From NCBI GenBank assembly GCA_020226215.1, contig CM035234.1:18690713-18754712 (forward strand): a DNA stretch of 64,000 nt, read 5' to 3'. Under the pieces are notes generated by a model. That model had not been told where the DNA came from. It searched no databases and was given only the letters and a program-made list of their open reading frames with translations. This document shows, piece by piece, positions 44,440-57,084 of the stretch (its first letter is position 1; each line of letters opens with the position of its first letter). This stretch comes from Sindora glabra. Its lineage: Eukaryota; Streptophyta; Magnoliopsida; Fabales; Fabaceae. The translations under genes were made by a program, and so were the position numbers.

Positions 44440-45140
44440 CCTCCCAAGAGAAATATATAGACAAGGAACTTCAAATATACATTGGTTGTTAAAATAAAAT
44501 TGACATTTAAAGTATCCATATCCCACTTTTAACATTGGGCTATTAGTTTAACTAACTTCAACCTTGTAAATGTTATTATTAATAAATGCTTATCATTTAT
44601 TATAAGTTAGGTGACTAATGTTATACTACTTTCTATTGTTAATCCAACTTTTTATCTTTTTCTCTAATTTTTTAAGCCCATGTCTATTTTTAGTAAATAA
44701 CCAATGTGGTTTATCACATTTTCACTTTTTTATTGAATTTTTGCATCATAACATTTTTTTTCTAATAATAAATACTAATTTTCTCAAACAATTATCAACT
44801 TTCTGCATCTTGACACCTTTCTTACAACAAATATCAATTACAAATTATTTTTTAACAACATTATTAACATTTACTAGAAAACATTGCATAGAAATATTAC
44901 AATTAATTATTTGATGAAATTTACAAATTATTATATATTATATGTTTCTTGTAAAATAACAAATGACACAAAAATCACAGTATATCATTGATACAATTTA
45001 TGTCATATTTACCCATTTCTCATATTAAAGATGTTAAAATTGTTATCGTAGATTTTCATTTGTTAAAAAGATTAAAATCCTTATTGAAGTGCTTTATCAA
45101 ATTCTTCACACATTAGTCATCCACTTCTTGTAGTAAGGAT
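44440..45140 (+). repeat. Diverged dispersed repeat, copy 3
   Basis: Aligns with 39410-40140. Shared stretches include GAGAAATATATAGACAA versus AGAAATATATATAGACAA, and GAAGTGCTTTATCA versus GAAGTGCTTCATTA. The 98-codon plus frame inside (44618-44914) is Phe/Leu/Ile-rich by composition and is not a credible gene. Confidence 0.6.
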
Positions 45141-46080
45141 GTACCTCATCCATGACTCTCTATTTGAAGGCAAGATACAGTAGAGTTATAGACAAAGTAC
45201 TTCCAAACATCTTTAAAGAATGAATAAGTTGTGCTCAAATTCAACCTAAATATAAAAAAGAGTGCACAAGTAAAATTTATACATAAAGTAACATCAATTT
45301 TAACATTAATTTATATAAAAACCAATATTATAGGTGATAGTGCATTTTAAATAAATAGACCATTGAAATATAATTAACCTTTATAGTTTTTAATAATACC
45401 ATAAATACAAACATTTCCAATAACATCATAAATAAAAATAATACATGCTTTGAGACATAGATTTAATGTAAAATTAATGTCTAATACTTCATATATTCAA
45501 TGCTTGGTATTTTTCTAGACAATGGGTACTTATAAATCAACATGTAAATAGTAATAGACATCAATTATAAATAACAATTGTCATCTTAAAGTATTGTGAG
45601 ATGAACCCTTTCATCCCCTTTGAAAAATAAAGCTTTTTAATGTTGGTTTATTACATTAATTGATATTGTAAGTTACAATTATTTTCTAAAATATCATTGT
45701 GCTATTATATACATTAGTTTTCATTACAACTGACATAAATGTGATGACATTAAAGGATAAATTTGTAGTATTGATGGTAATGAAAGAATTCTTAGTTAGA
45801 GGGGGCCAAATAAACAAAATTTTAATAGGATATTATAACTTTTAAGTTTTTTAAGATCAATCTAAAATTATTATACATAAAAATTAAAATATCAAAATTT
45901 TTAAAGGGAAGGATGTATCTACTTATCCTCTCCCTCCACCCCCGAAGTCATTGTTCTTTATTTCTGCTTCTTCTTCGAAATCATTTCTTTTTTTTTTCTT
46001 TTCCTAATATTCACAAGTATGATTTTTAATTTGCAGTTCATAGTTGCAATATTTTTTGTATTAATCTATAGTTTTACTGA
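45140..46080. other. AT-rich intergenic, nothing recognised
   Basis: No gene. A short pyrimidine-rich tract lies at 45925-46010. Confidence 0.5.
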
Positions 46081-46452
46081 TTAGATCCTAAATCCAACCA
46101 CAATTTAAGTTTGTAGTGGGGTAAGAGAACAAAGGGCCGAAACAAAATATAACCCAAAAAAGAATAATTATGATGTAATTTTGATTAAGCTTCTTGGAAC
46201 AACGACATATATCAGCTTTAGCATGAATGTACAATTAATGCGAAAAGATAACATGCCATGTTGTAACAGTAAGTGACGTGAATAATGTTACAAATGCTAT
46301 GTTGGGTAAAATTTCAGGATTTTCCCTAACTATCATAAAAATTATCTTCTTGCTTTTTTGGATTAACCCTAGTTTTGCACGCAAGGACTAGGTTCTCTTA
46401 ATAACCATTTGTATTTCCATTTTTTTTACTATTGATACTCATAATATAACTG

Positions 46453-46501
<49 letters not shown>

Positions 46502-46895
46502 TAATATAGTATAATTGAAATTGTTGCAATTATTTCAAACATGAAAAATCAATATCAATATAATATAAATTACCAAGACGTATAAATGCAAATAGGGCCT
46601 TTCTAGTAAAATTATGGTCATGATGATTGATGATATATCCTCAATTTTATCTTTCAAATGAGACATTGGATTAATTATTTAAAGGAACTCCAAGTTCATC
46701 ATAAAAAATAACAGTCGATAATGAAAAATATTCAATAAAATAAATTGAAATTAGTAAGCTTCTATTTTGTGAACAATAAAAGTGGCTAACTAAGTCACTA
46801 GTATATACAAAAGTAATTGAGATAAATTCGAAATGCAAAGAAAAATAAATTATTTTGAGGAACATCAAATGTTCAGTGTTCAAGAAATTGAGATA
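46060..46895. repeat. Paralogous non-coding segment, copy B (Copia-empty site)
   Basis: Collinear with 31354-32535. Its left edge, TTTTACTGATTAGATCCTAAATCC, continues uninterrupted where the Copia element splits the other copy between TTTTACTAATTAT and ATTACATCATAAATCC. It contains an (AT)n microsatellite at 46456-46499. Confidence 0.8.
46456..46499. repeat. (AT)n microsatellite, 44 bp
   Basis: Uninterrupted AT dinucleotides. The paralogous site in copy A (about 32015) has only a short ATATAT run. Confidence 0.95.
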
Positions 46896-46899
46896 AAGT

Positions 46900-48898
46900 G
46901 TTTCCAATTTATTAATAATGTAAAATATTTTATATTAATAACAAATTAAATTTAAACTTCCCATATAGACTTTTTGAAGTTTTAGATTTTACAAAAAAAA
47001 ATTGTGAATTTTGTTGAAAAAATGAAATAGTTAGAATATTGATTAAAAGATATGCGAAAAGGTGTGTGTATATTTATGTGTGACTTTTTTTTAACTTTTT
47101 TTTAATATATAGTACAGTAAATTCAAAGCTGGAAAAGGTTAGAAAAAACACAAACCTCACCGTATTCAAATACAGTGAGTCAAACTGTAGAAATAATTTA
47201 TTTAAAATACTTATTCTAAATTCGTTAAAGACTTCACCTGGTTGTCAATTATACAAAAATAAAATTTATATATAGGGTTTCAAGAGTTTAACTCAAATTA
47301 CTTTGTTGTGTTCAATAGTAGTTGAATCTCAAAGCATTCTAATTTTAATAAAAAAATCTTGAATTCAATATTTGAAAATACATATTATTATTGAAAGGGA
47401 TTTACAATTTATTAATTACTTTCGCTCTAAACTGAGATTTATCTTATATTTGATAAAAGGTGCGGGATACCTTATGTATTGAAAAAAAGGAGTTTAACTC
47501 AAATTTTAACTTTTATAAAATAATTATTTTTAAACGGTATCTATATGTACATACAGTGGGTAACAGTTTTTAAGTGACTTTAAGTGGAAAACATATGCAC
47601 GAACTACTTAATATTGGACGAATATATGTAATAAAAAATTAGTTTAAAAACCAAAAATCAAGACTTCTTAGCCATATAAGCTAACAGGACAACTTACTTT
47701 TTCATTTGGCAAGTTGAATGAGCACTGAGATGAGATATCATTCACATATAAAGGAGACCAACAACTCAAGTCATACCCTTGCTGTTGGATTTTTCCATAA
47801 GAAGTTAGGATCCTCTTGAATTTCAACATTGTATTGGGCACTTAAATGGCAAATACTCTCATTTCATTTCAATACTCAAAAGTTTAATAATGAAAAATTG
47901 GAAAATAAAATAAAGGAGTACTATAATATTCAAAATCAACCTATATATCATGCAAAAGCTTTGCTAGCCAACTTGCAGCCTTTAGAAGAGTCTTGATTAG
48001 CAATAAATCCTTTTAGAACTTTGATCGATCATGGATATAAACTTTTATCTTTTAATCACTATGTGGGGCACTTTTTTTTTTTTGACATAAGTAGGGCAAT
48101 TATTTTAGAATTTATTTGACATACAATTTTTCTAAAATCAATTTCATTTCATTTTAATAAAAATGATTTCAATTTATTTATAAATAAATTTTATTATTTA
48201 AAAATTTTGTAAAAAATAATGATTTTATTTTATTTCTAGATAAATTATTTTATTTGAAATTTATTGAAAAATGCATGAAATTTAATTAAAAAGTGTATTT
48301 GATAGTATCATAATAAATATAATACTAAAAAAGTAAATTTTTTTATATAATATGTGTTTTAAGCCAAATAAATAAATTATAGTGAAATTCTTGCTAAATC
48401 TAATGAATTTTATAATAACACAAATGTAATTAAAAATGAAATGAAATTCTTTTTACTTAGAGAAGCAACACTATTTTAAGTAGAAAATCATTTGAAAATG
48501 AAATGAATCATTTTTCAAACATATTAAAATAGGGGTTCGAAATTAGAATATTAATAATTTTTTCTTTCTAACAAAATCATTTTTAAAATTCAAACTTTAC
48601 GCTTTATTGGTGTGTACGCTTGGAGTTGGTTGATTTGAAAATACAACATCGAATTCACCAAGGGACAATGAATCATTATGTTAACAATTTTTTTCCTTTT
48701 TGTTCCAAAATATCATAGTTAGTGGAATATGGGGAAACAAAGTACTCACATCCTCTCTAAAAAATAGTAGCGTAGATGTGAAAACAATAAGGGATGAGGA
48801 TGAACTTCGCATCTCTTATTTCCTTTTTTCTTAATAGAATAAGTGGAAAAATTACTGTTGTTGGCTTATAACAGGGTTCTTATCCTATTTATTGTTAA
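46900..48898. other. AT-rich intergenic, nothing recognised
   Basis: No gene or transposon could be defined. Confidence 0.5.
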
Positions 48899-48906
48899 AT
48901 TGGATG

Positions 48907-49067
48907 CAGGGATTTAAATTGCGGTTACGGTCACAATCGTGGTTGCGTCGTGATGCGGATGAATGCGAAAAAATGCAGCCATAACGATCTAAAATTGTGA
49001 AAAATCGCGGATGCGGTCTGTCTTGAAAATGCAATATTGCGATCGCGGACCGTTTTTTAAATCCTAG
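48907..49067. mobile_element. hAT-type MITE, 161 bp, with 8-bp target duplication
   Basis: The termini are CAGGGATTTAAATTGCGG and, on the complement, CTAGGATTTAAAAAACGG. ATTGGATG occurs on both sides (48899-48906 and 49068-49075). An 8-bp duplication with CAGGG-type ends is diagnostic of hAT elements. The interior is unusually rich in CG dinucleotides (GCGGTTACGG, GCGATCGCGG) for this AT-rich region. No coding capacity. Confidence 0.9.
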
Positions 49068-49079
49068 ATTGGATGCTTG

Positions 49080-51050
49080 ATTATAGTCAAAATTTTATCA
49101 AATAATGATCTAATCCTTTTTCCAGATGTTTCCAGCTTTCTTGAAAATGGCAGGGTGCTATTGAATATTTTGGGCATAGATTCAATGAAGCACATCTGCA
49201 GAGAAGTCAATAGTTTAACTGATTATATAACTAAGAACGATGGTAGTAGTTATAATGAATTCCCTCTGGGATTTATTAGCAAATACAATTATAAGCAAGT
49301 AAGGATACGTACATATAAAGCTAACACATAATTGTAAGCAGCGACAATCCAACTCATACATATATCCTATGATGTTCTCATTATAAATAATAAACATGGA
49401 CATGAAAAAAAGAAAGAACTGAAAACATGCAAAGGAGGAAAAAATTAAAAAAAAATAGTTTATGAACTACAAAGTAATTAGAAATACAGTTAAGTAATTT
49501 AATTAAATTAAATATTTCACTTATTTAAAATAATTTTATGAAAAAAATTATATTGTGTTGATATTTATATTACAAATGAATATTGGCATTTGAGCTTTAG
49601 ATAACAGAATTAAACATAAAAAAAAAAATGAAAAGCATGTGATAGAGTAGATAAAGAGAAGAAAAATGGTGTGTGACTTATAAAGTCTTCACAAAATTTT
49701 AATTAATATATATATCTAATGTGAAGTAGTATATGAAAATTAATTTCAATAAAATACATATGCATATAAATTAAATAAATATAGACTTGATTTTAATTTT
49801 AATTTTTAATAGGAAATATAATATAAAGTAATCAATTCAATTAATAACTTATGTATTAATGATTTGATTTATTTACATATTTTTAAAAAAATAAAACACA
49901 TCGTATTATACTTTCCAATATTAGCGTCAAATTTGTAAACAATTGAAGCGAATAAAAAAATTAAAAGCATAATATAGAGAAAAAATGAAGAAAATTAATG
50001 CATAAGCTATAAAGTAATAAGAATAAAAAATAAAGTATAGAGTTAGTTAGTTTGATTAATTTAAAATATTTCTATAATAAAAAATATTGTGTTGTATTAT
50101 ATTACTTAGTAATTTCGCATATGAGATATAAACAACATTACTAATAAAAAATATATATACAATTGAGTAGATCAAAGGAAGTAAAATAATATATGAATTG
50201 TAAAATCTTGATAAAATCTTAATTAATGTATATTTAACTTGAAATATAACACTTAAAAATTAAAATTGAAAAAATATTTACAAAATTTAAAAAATAATTT
50301 TTATTTTTAAATATTTTTATTAAAAATAAAGCACATAATTGATTAATTGAATTAATAATTTATATATTAAAATTTTAACATATTTAAATATTGTTGTAAT
50401 AAAAAATAAAATATATTTTATTATAGCCATATTAATCTATAATATCTAAGTTATAAATAATAAAATTGAATATAAAAAAATTTAAATTTGATTTACTATT
50501 AATGTGAATCAATTTTATATTATTATCTATCTTTGTATTGTCACATCAATAAAAAATTTTAAAATATTCTTATTGTTGGTAAAAAATTATTATCTTTTCA
50601 AAAATATATTATCTTTTTATTTATTAATAATATAAAAAATTTTATACCAATAGTAAAGTAAATTTAAACTCTATAAAAAATAAAAAATATACAATAAAAC
50701 AAGTTAAAAAAAAAGAAATAATATGTGAATTGTAAAATAATAAATGTTAAAAATGAAAAATATAATTAAATATGCAATTGGAATAGACATTAAAAAAAGG
50801 ATGTAATGAATTAGATATATGATAATTTTCAAATTTTTGTGCTTACTTAGGTTGGTTTTGGGGATTGTTCATCTCATTTAGAGAAATCAATTAACTAGTC
50901 TAACATAATTTTTGCCGACATGAATCAACTCAAAAGGAAAAATGGTTACTTCATTGGTTTCATTGTGACTGTCAACGGCAACAACCATTTTTTCAGCCAT
51001 GCGTAAACAATTTCATCACTTTTTTTTTATATAAATTTAATAATGTAATT
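49080..51050. other. Very AT-rich intergenic, nothing recognised
   Basis: The 84-codon plus frame at 49077-49331 begins in the target duplication of the MITE and shows no recognised motif. Confidence 0.5.
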
Positions 51051-51054
51051 CTTA

Positions 51055-51260
51055 AATACCGCGAACCAATCGTCAACCGGCGTGAGCGTAGCACAGAAAA
51101 TAGAAGGACGGGATCCCGAGAATGAACGACGAGTTTCAGTAAGAAACGCGTAATCCCTTACCCTCTGTTTCCTCCAATTCCAAAAAAAACGAACATATCA
51201 AATCGATCAAATCAAATCAAAACGAAATAATAATAGGGTATACGTGTCCCGAGGAGACAT
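51055..51260. other. GC-richer patch of unknown origin, possible exon or promoter relic
   Basis: Rich in CG dinucleotides (CCGCGAACCAATCGTCAACC, GGACGGGATCCCGAG), in sharp contrast to its flanks. The complement has an open stretch of about 50 codons containing RRSFSGSRP without a start Met. No family was recognised. Confidence 0.3.
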
Positions 51261-53320
51261 TTTCAAATGAATATTTTATATAAATTGAAAATTTTTATAC
51301 TCTTTACAATTAATTAATAGAAGAATGTGTACGAATTTATGACAACGAGGAAAACAGTTTCCCGACGGCAATGAAAATCGTTGGTTAGGAGTGTGGCACG
51401 GGTTATGAGTTATGAATAAATTCTTATTATTTATTAAAAAAAATAATTTTAGGAAATTTGAATTTGATTTATATTTATGAGTTCATGAATTTTAATTACA
51501 AATTTGTTGATCAATCCGTATCCGTTCGGCTAACCCAGACTTCAGTTTGTATGATTGACCTGTATCATTTATAAAAAATCAAAAATTTGAAATTTAAATC
51601 TATCAAAATTTATAAATTGATCCGTATTACATATAAATTTAAATTCATTTGACAACTCTACCCTCACACTCCACATATAAAACGTTGAAATAAATAGATT
51701 TTTTTTATTATTTCAATTTTCACTATTACAAATTTACCTTTTAATGTTATATTATTTACAATAGTTAAAGTAAAAATTAATATTTATAATGGTATGGTGA
51801 TATTTTTTAAAATAAATTCAATTCATTACATTAGTTATAATAATAAGCTGATAATATAAAACCTGCTTTTTGAATAGGAGACCAAAGGTTTTTCATGTAG
51901 AAACTTAATATGATAATTATATAATAAATCGACATCCAAAGATACTTTATAACTTATTGTTTGTATTTATGATACTTTTGAAAACATTAATAATTATTTA
52001 TATTTCATTAGATTAATATTTGTATGTATGTTGTTATTGAAAAATGTAAACATTATTTATATTTCAATGTATTAATGTTTGTGTTTACTATATTATTGGA
52101 GACCATAAAAATTATTTATATTTTAACAATCTACCCATTTGAAATACACTATAATAATGACAAAATAAACACTTACAATGACGATTGTTACAATAATCAA
52201 TGTTTAAGAAGTATATCAATGGATTCAATATGAAAAATTTATTTTTAAGATATCAATTATATTTTATTAACCAAGGTAGAACTTCTTGTTCTACCTAGAA
52301 GTTCTACCTATAAATTACGTCATAACTTTCTTTTCTCTTTCATTCTATTATTCATGTAAATGTTTACTCTATAATTTTCTTTCATTTCATTTTCTAATTA
52401 AGTTTTCGCTTCATAAAGGATAATACATATCGATACCAATTAATTGTCTATTGCTGAAATACAAGTTGTTGCTCATGGGTTATCAATTTCTCTTAACCAT
52501 AATTTATGTTAAGTTTTCATAATTTGCGATGGACATGAAAGTAAGGGATTGAGGATAAAATATCATTGCAATAAAATTTCAAGCAATAAAGAATTAAAGA
52601 TAAAATATGCATCGTAGATATGGAGACAATCACCATTACTTTTTTTAAAACAATAAGATTCAGACTCCTACATATATGAATCATGTTTTTGCTCTCTATC
52701 ATGAAAACAATTACTATCACTTTTCTTCAAAAGTGATCTTTGTTGTAAACATTATGTTTCCTTAAGTTTTAATGATAAAATGTTTATTTTTCAAGATAAG
52801 AATGTATAACATAGATAAATGTGTGGACCAGAATGTACAAGTTGTATTTTTTTAAAAAAATATATAAAAAACAACATTGATTTTTTTATTATACCAATGT
52901 CTTTATTATAAAAATGTCATGTTGTAGAAATTGTAACGAAATTTTACTAACTAGTAATTTAAAGCAAAGATCCCACAATTTGCTCTTATTTTTCTAGTGA
53001 AAATTTTTAAAACGAATAGTATGTACACTATAGGGCAATTTTAGGCGTATTAGGAGTCTTGCTTTGGAAATTATCATGTCATTTTTATTCTTTTTGTAAT
53101 TTCTTAAAATTAATGGATTTATTTTTCATCTTCGTCCATGGATTAGGCTAAAATATGAACCATGTTAAATATCTCTATTTGTTGATTTTTATGCTTCTTT
53201 GATCTTGACTTATGGTAATATGCTTTTACATCATCGCAACCATTTGAGAATTTTTTTCCCAACATTCATGATATTAAAATGATTTAATGATATATATAGA
53301 TTATTTTAATCATGACTTTA
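51260..53320. other. AT-rich intergenic
   Basis: No gene. It contains the nested inverted repeat at 52275-52308. Confidence 0.5.
52275..52308. repeat. Nested inverted repeat, 12-bp arms
   Basis: GGTAGAACTTCT (52275-52286) and AGAAGTTCTACC (52297-52308) are perfect reverse complements around a 10-bp loop. The loop itself contains GTTCTACC, which can pair with the first eight bases of the left arm. Two alternative hairpins therefore compete. Confidence 0.9.
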
Positions 53321-53324
53321 TTCA

Positions 53325-53935
53325 AGCTTTACCACCATTAATGCCTTATTTCACGACCATTTATTGTCATTGGCTATTGTCAATTATTGCCCACTATCAC
53401 TAACTATTATTCACCACTATCTACTACCCATCACTGGGAGTTAGCCATTACTTACCACCAGTGACCACTGTTAATCACTAAGTATCACTGGCTACCACTA
53501 ATCCCAATGATTACCATTGACTACCATTCACTATTAATGATCATTGTTGGTTATCATGCATTATCAATTATCACTGTTCACCACCATTATTACTATTGGT
53601 CACCATTGCTATAGTCACTTGATGTTAATGACCATTATTGGTCATTATTTATCCTTAATAATTAGTGTCAACTACCACCCATTGCCAACTACTACCCACT
53701 ACCATTAATCATTCTATCATTAAGAAGGATATTTTTTGCAATCTAACAATATTTTTAAAAATATTTAAAATAACTAAAACATGATATTATAACATTTTTA
53801 AGAATTATTTTGATTGAATTAAATACAGTAATGGTACATTCCCAGGAATTAAATTCTTAGGAATCATATTTTGAAAAAATATTAAGATAATTGAAAATAT
53901 TTGATTCCATGATTCAAACACTACTTAAAAATATC
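53325..53935 (-). mobile_element. Repeat element with triplet-like core, inverse copy of 20930-21585
   Basis: The plus strand shows degenerate ACCACTATC, CCATTG and TACCACC triplets (53340-53715), the complement of the core at 21120-21560. The flanking AGGAATTAAATTCTTAGGAA and the AT-rich spacer match the head of the other copy in inverse orientation. The outer end ATTCCATGATTCAAACACT may be the terminus. Confidence 0.6.
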
Positions 53936-53939
53936 AAAT

Positions 53940-55815
53940 CAAAATGTAAAACTAATAGTTGGTACCCTGATACAATAATACCTAATATTACTATAAGAAG
54001 ATTTTTTTCTTATTATATATAGGTACACTAAGCAATTCGTGATCTATTATTTAAAAAAAAATGGAAAACCCATTTTTTTGAAGTCAATAGGTAGTAAAAA
54101 CTATATTAGACCAACCCATGAAAGGAAACTAAATATATTTTCATCAATCTTTCCCAATTAAGTACTTTTCTATTTTATGAATGTGCTAAAAAAATTAATC
54201 GAGAGATCATAATCTCTGTTGGGTGGAGTGTCAATTCTCAAATTCAATTTTTTTAACATATATTTATGTATGATATGTCATAAATAGGTCTTGCCGAAAT
54301 CGAATTGTAATATTTTCTGGATTAAAGATGCAATTAAATGACATTAATTGAGGGTTAATAATGTCATTTATTTGTAGTAATATTGTGAACTGTCTTCAAC
54401 TTTTTGACCTTTTGTTGGGTCTGTGAGAATGAATTGTATAAGCTCACACAAGAAAATCTCGGCCCAATTTTGTTATTTTCAAGTTATAATTATAAATTAT
54501 AAATACACAATTTGTATGTTGCATGTTTTTTTTTATTACCTCTATTTTGGCTTTTTAGTACAGATATATCTTTACCAAATTAATTAAAAATAAATTTTGT
54601 TAGAAATTTTTTCCTTGAAGACTATTAATTAATGAAATAATGGTTTCTTTCCTTCTTTACTTAACATTACTTAATTAGTATTGTGTATCTGGAAGTTCAT
54701 AGGATACCTTTATGAAATATTCCTTCCATTCCCTATTATCTATTAAAGTTAATTGATTTTATAAATATTAAGAAACAAATTTAATTTATTTTATTTTTAG
54801 GAAAACTTGCTAGCATGAGGTTAGTTAAAAAGGAGAGGAGCCAAAAAAAAAAAAAAAGCCCCTTTGCAAGAATTAAAAATAGAAGAGAAATATAATAAAG
54901 TAAATACAAATGAGTTAGAAATTTAGAATAATAAAATATTTATTGATAAAAAAGGAGGATAAAATTGAAAAAATAATACTTTATTAAAATTTTAAAGCAA
55001 TAGATAAAAATAAATAAAAAATTTCAAAATACTACTAATAATAAGAAATGCAGGAAATAATAATTTTTTTTATTATCATTGATGATTACTATTTTTGCTA
55101 AGAGTGATAATCCACTTAATATACATCAAAAGTCAAAGGTTTCAATCTCAAATATAATGGCGAGTAAAGTTTTTAAGATAATATAAGATGCCACTACAAT
55201 ATGAAGGTACCAACGTTGATGATCACCATTTATTGTTACTGTTTTACCACTATTATTGGCTCAAATTATTTTTACCTATTCCATTTGATTACCATTCATC
55301 ACAATCAATTTTTAGGTTTTGTTTATTTTGTTAGATGGTATTTTCAATTAAAAAAATCTCATTTATTAGCATAAAGTAAAAGAGTGACATATCATTTATA
55401 TATTTTAATTAAAGATTATGACATATAAAATAGTATGATAGTAAAAAAAAAATAATGCATATTATTTTTTCCTATACTCTCCATGTTTAATATATTGAAC
55501 AAATAAAATATTTTTATTTTAATATTTTATAGCTACATTTCTATAGAAGGCTTTTCAGTCAAAATAAATGAATTTTTAGCAACTACTCTTTTTTCAATTA
55601 CAAATCAAATCTTCGACCGAAAATTTTTTATGCATTATGATAAGATTTTTAAAATTATACAGATTACTTTTTTAAAAAAATCATATATAACATTCATAAT
55701 AATTTCAATAGTCAAACCAATAAAATATTTTTGAAAATATGTATGATCACAGCATTTATGGTCACATTTGGCAAACGTAATTATTGTAAATAAATTCAAT
55801 GGGAAAGCAACTTTT
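53940..55815. other. AT-rich intergenic, nothing recognised
   Basis: No gene, only chance short frames. Confidence 0.5.
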
Positions 55816-55817
55816 CT

Positions 55818-56054
55818 TTGCAGGTATTCCTCTCTTCCAATAGCAAACATAAGCTACAAACTACAGGTAAGGCCCCCGTCCTGGCCGTATCCGTACGATT
55901 CAGGTTGTGGAAGACAAAAGGGATACCCTTAAGAACTCCACGTCCAAGTTTTCAGATGTACTTGTATTCCCTTTTATTTCACCTACCACTTTTACTACGG
56001 TTAGAGGAAGCACGTGTACGCAATAACATAACTTTAAGCAGTTTGATCAAATGA
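55818..56054. other. GC-richer patch with a 78-codon plus frame, unknown
   Basis: Contains GGCCCCCGTCCTGGCCGTAT and a CACGTG core near 56011. The plus frame starts MQVFLSSNSKHKLQ and ends LSSLIK, with no domain, signal peptide or family recognised. It may be decayed exon or promoter sequence. Confidence 0.3.
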
Positions 56055-57081
56055 ATCCACAAATTGGAGGATATTGTATTGCTTAAAGAATTTAAAATTG
56101 ATGTAATGTTGATGTAAATTAATTACACACTACTACACATTCATATATTATAATATTAATAAAAAATTAACAAAATTTCTTCACTATAATTATAATTATT
56201 TTTTAATAATATATTTTCTTTTTGTTCACTAATAATATAAATTTTTTTGTACTAAAAATAAATCAAATCTAAACCTTTCCTGAATATATTAAGGAATACA
56301 ACTGGCCATTATTTAATTATGATTATTTTTACCTATTTAACATAATAAATAAGTTAATTTATAATTTATTGAACTAAGTTATAAGTTAATATTTATAAGT
56401 ATTTCGTACACTAATTTATTAAAAAATAAGTTTTAATTTAATAAGTTACTTTAAGTAACTTATAAATTATAACTTTTGAAAAATTTTCATTTTTATTATT
56501 TTTTACTAATTTACAGCTCATACCTTTAATAAATAATTATGTTCTTATTTTAAATAATAAATAAAATAAATAAAAATTAATTAAATAAGTAATAAATATA
56601 GCATCAAAAATTAGTATAAATGATTAAATAAAAAAAGTAAGTAAATAAATATATTATGTTATGATATATAATTAATTCAATTTTAGTTAATTTTTATTTT
56701 TATTTTAAACTATATATTTATAAAATTATATATGTAAATAAATAAGTAGTGTCATAAAATATAATTAATTAAATTTTAAATAATTATATTTTTTGTTAAA
56801 CATCTTGATTGAATTAATATAATTTAATATTTAAATAAGTTTGAATTAAGTTAACTTATATATTTATTTATACTAATATATTATTTTTGTAAGATTTTAT
56901 ATTTTTAGTTAATTTAACTGCTAATTTTACAAAATATTTTTATACAATCAAATAATTTATTAATTACAAATTAATTTATCAATTATTAGTTAACCTATCA
57001 ACTAATTATATGAAATAGATGATTAAACTATGTACACCATATATACATGTAATGATTGAATTTAAATATATATTATGAGTT
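56055..57081. other. Very AT-rich intergenic, nothing recognised
   Basis: No gene or bounded repeat. Confidence 0.5.
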
Positions 57082-57084
57082 TTT

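Noticed and set aside
44618..44914. 98-codon hydrophobic ORF, possible membrane protein
   Set aside because: Hydrophobicity results from T-rich sequence, and the same repeat at 39.6-40.0 kb does not preserve the frame.
49077..49331. 84-codon plus ORF
   Set aside because: It starts at the edge of the hAT MITE target duplication, and shows no domain and no promoter context.
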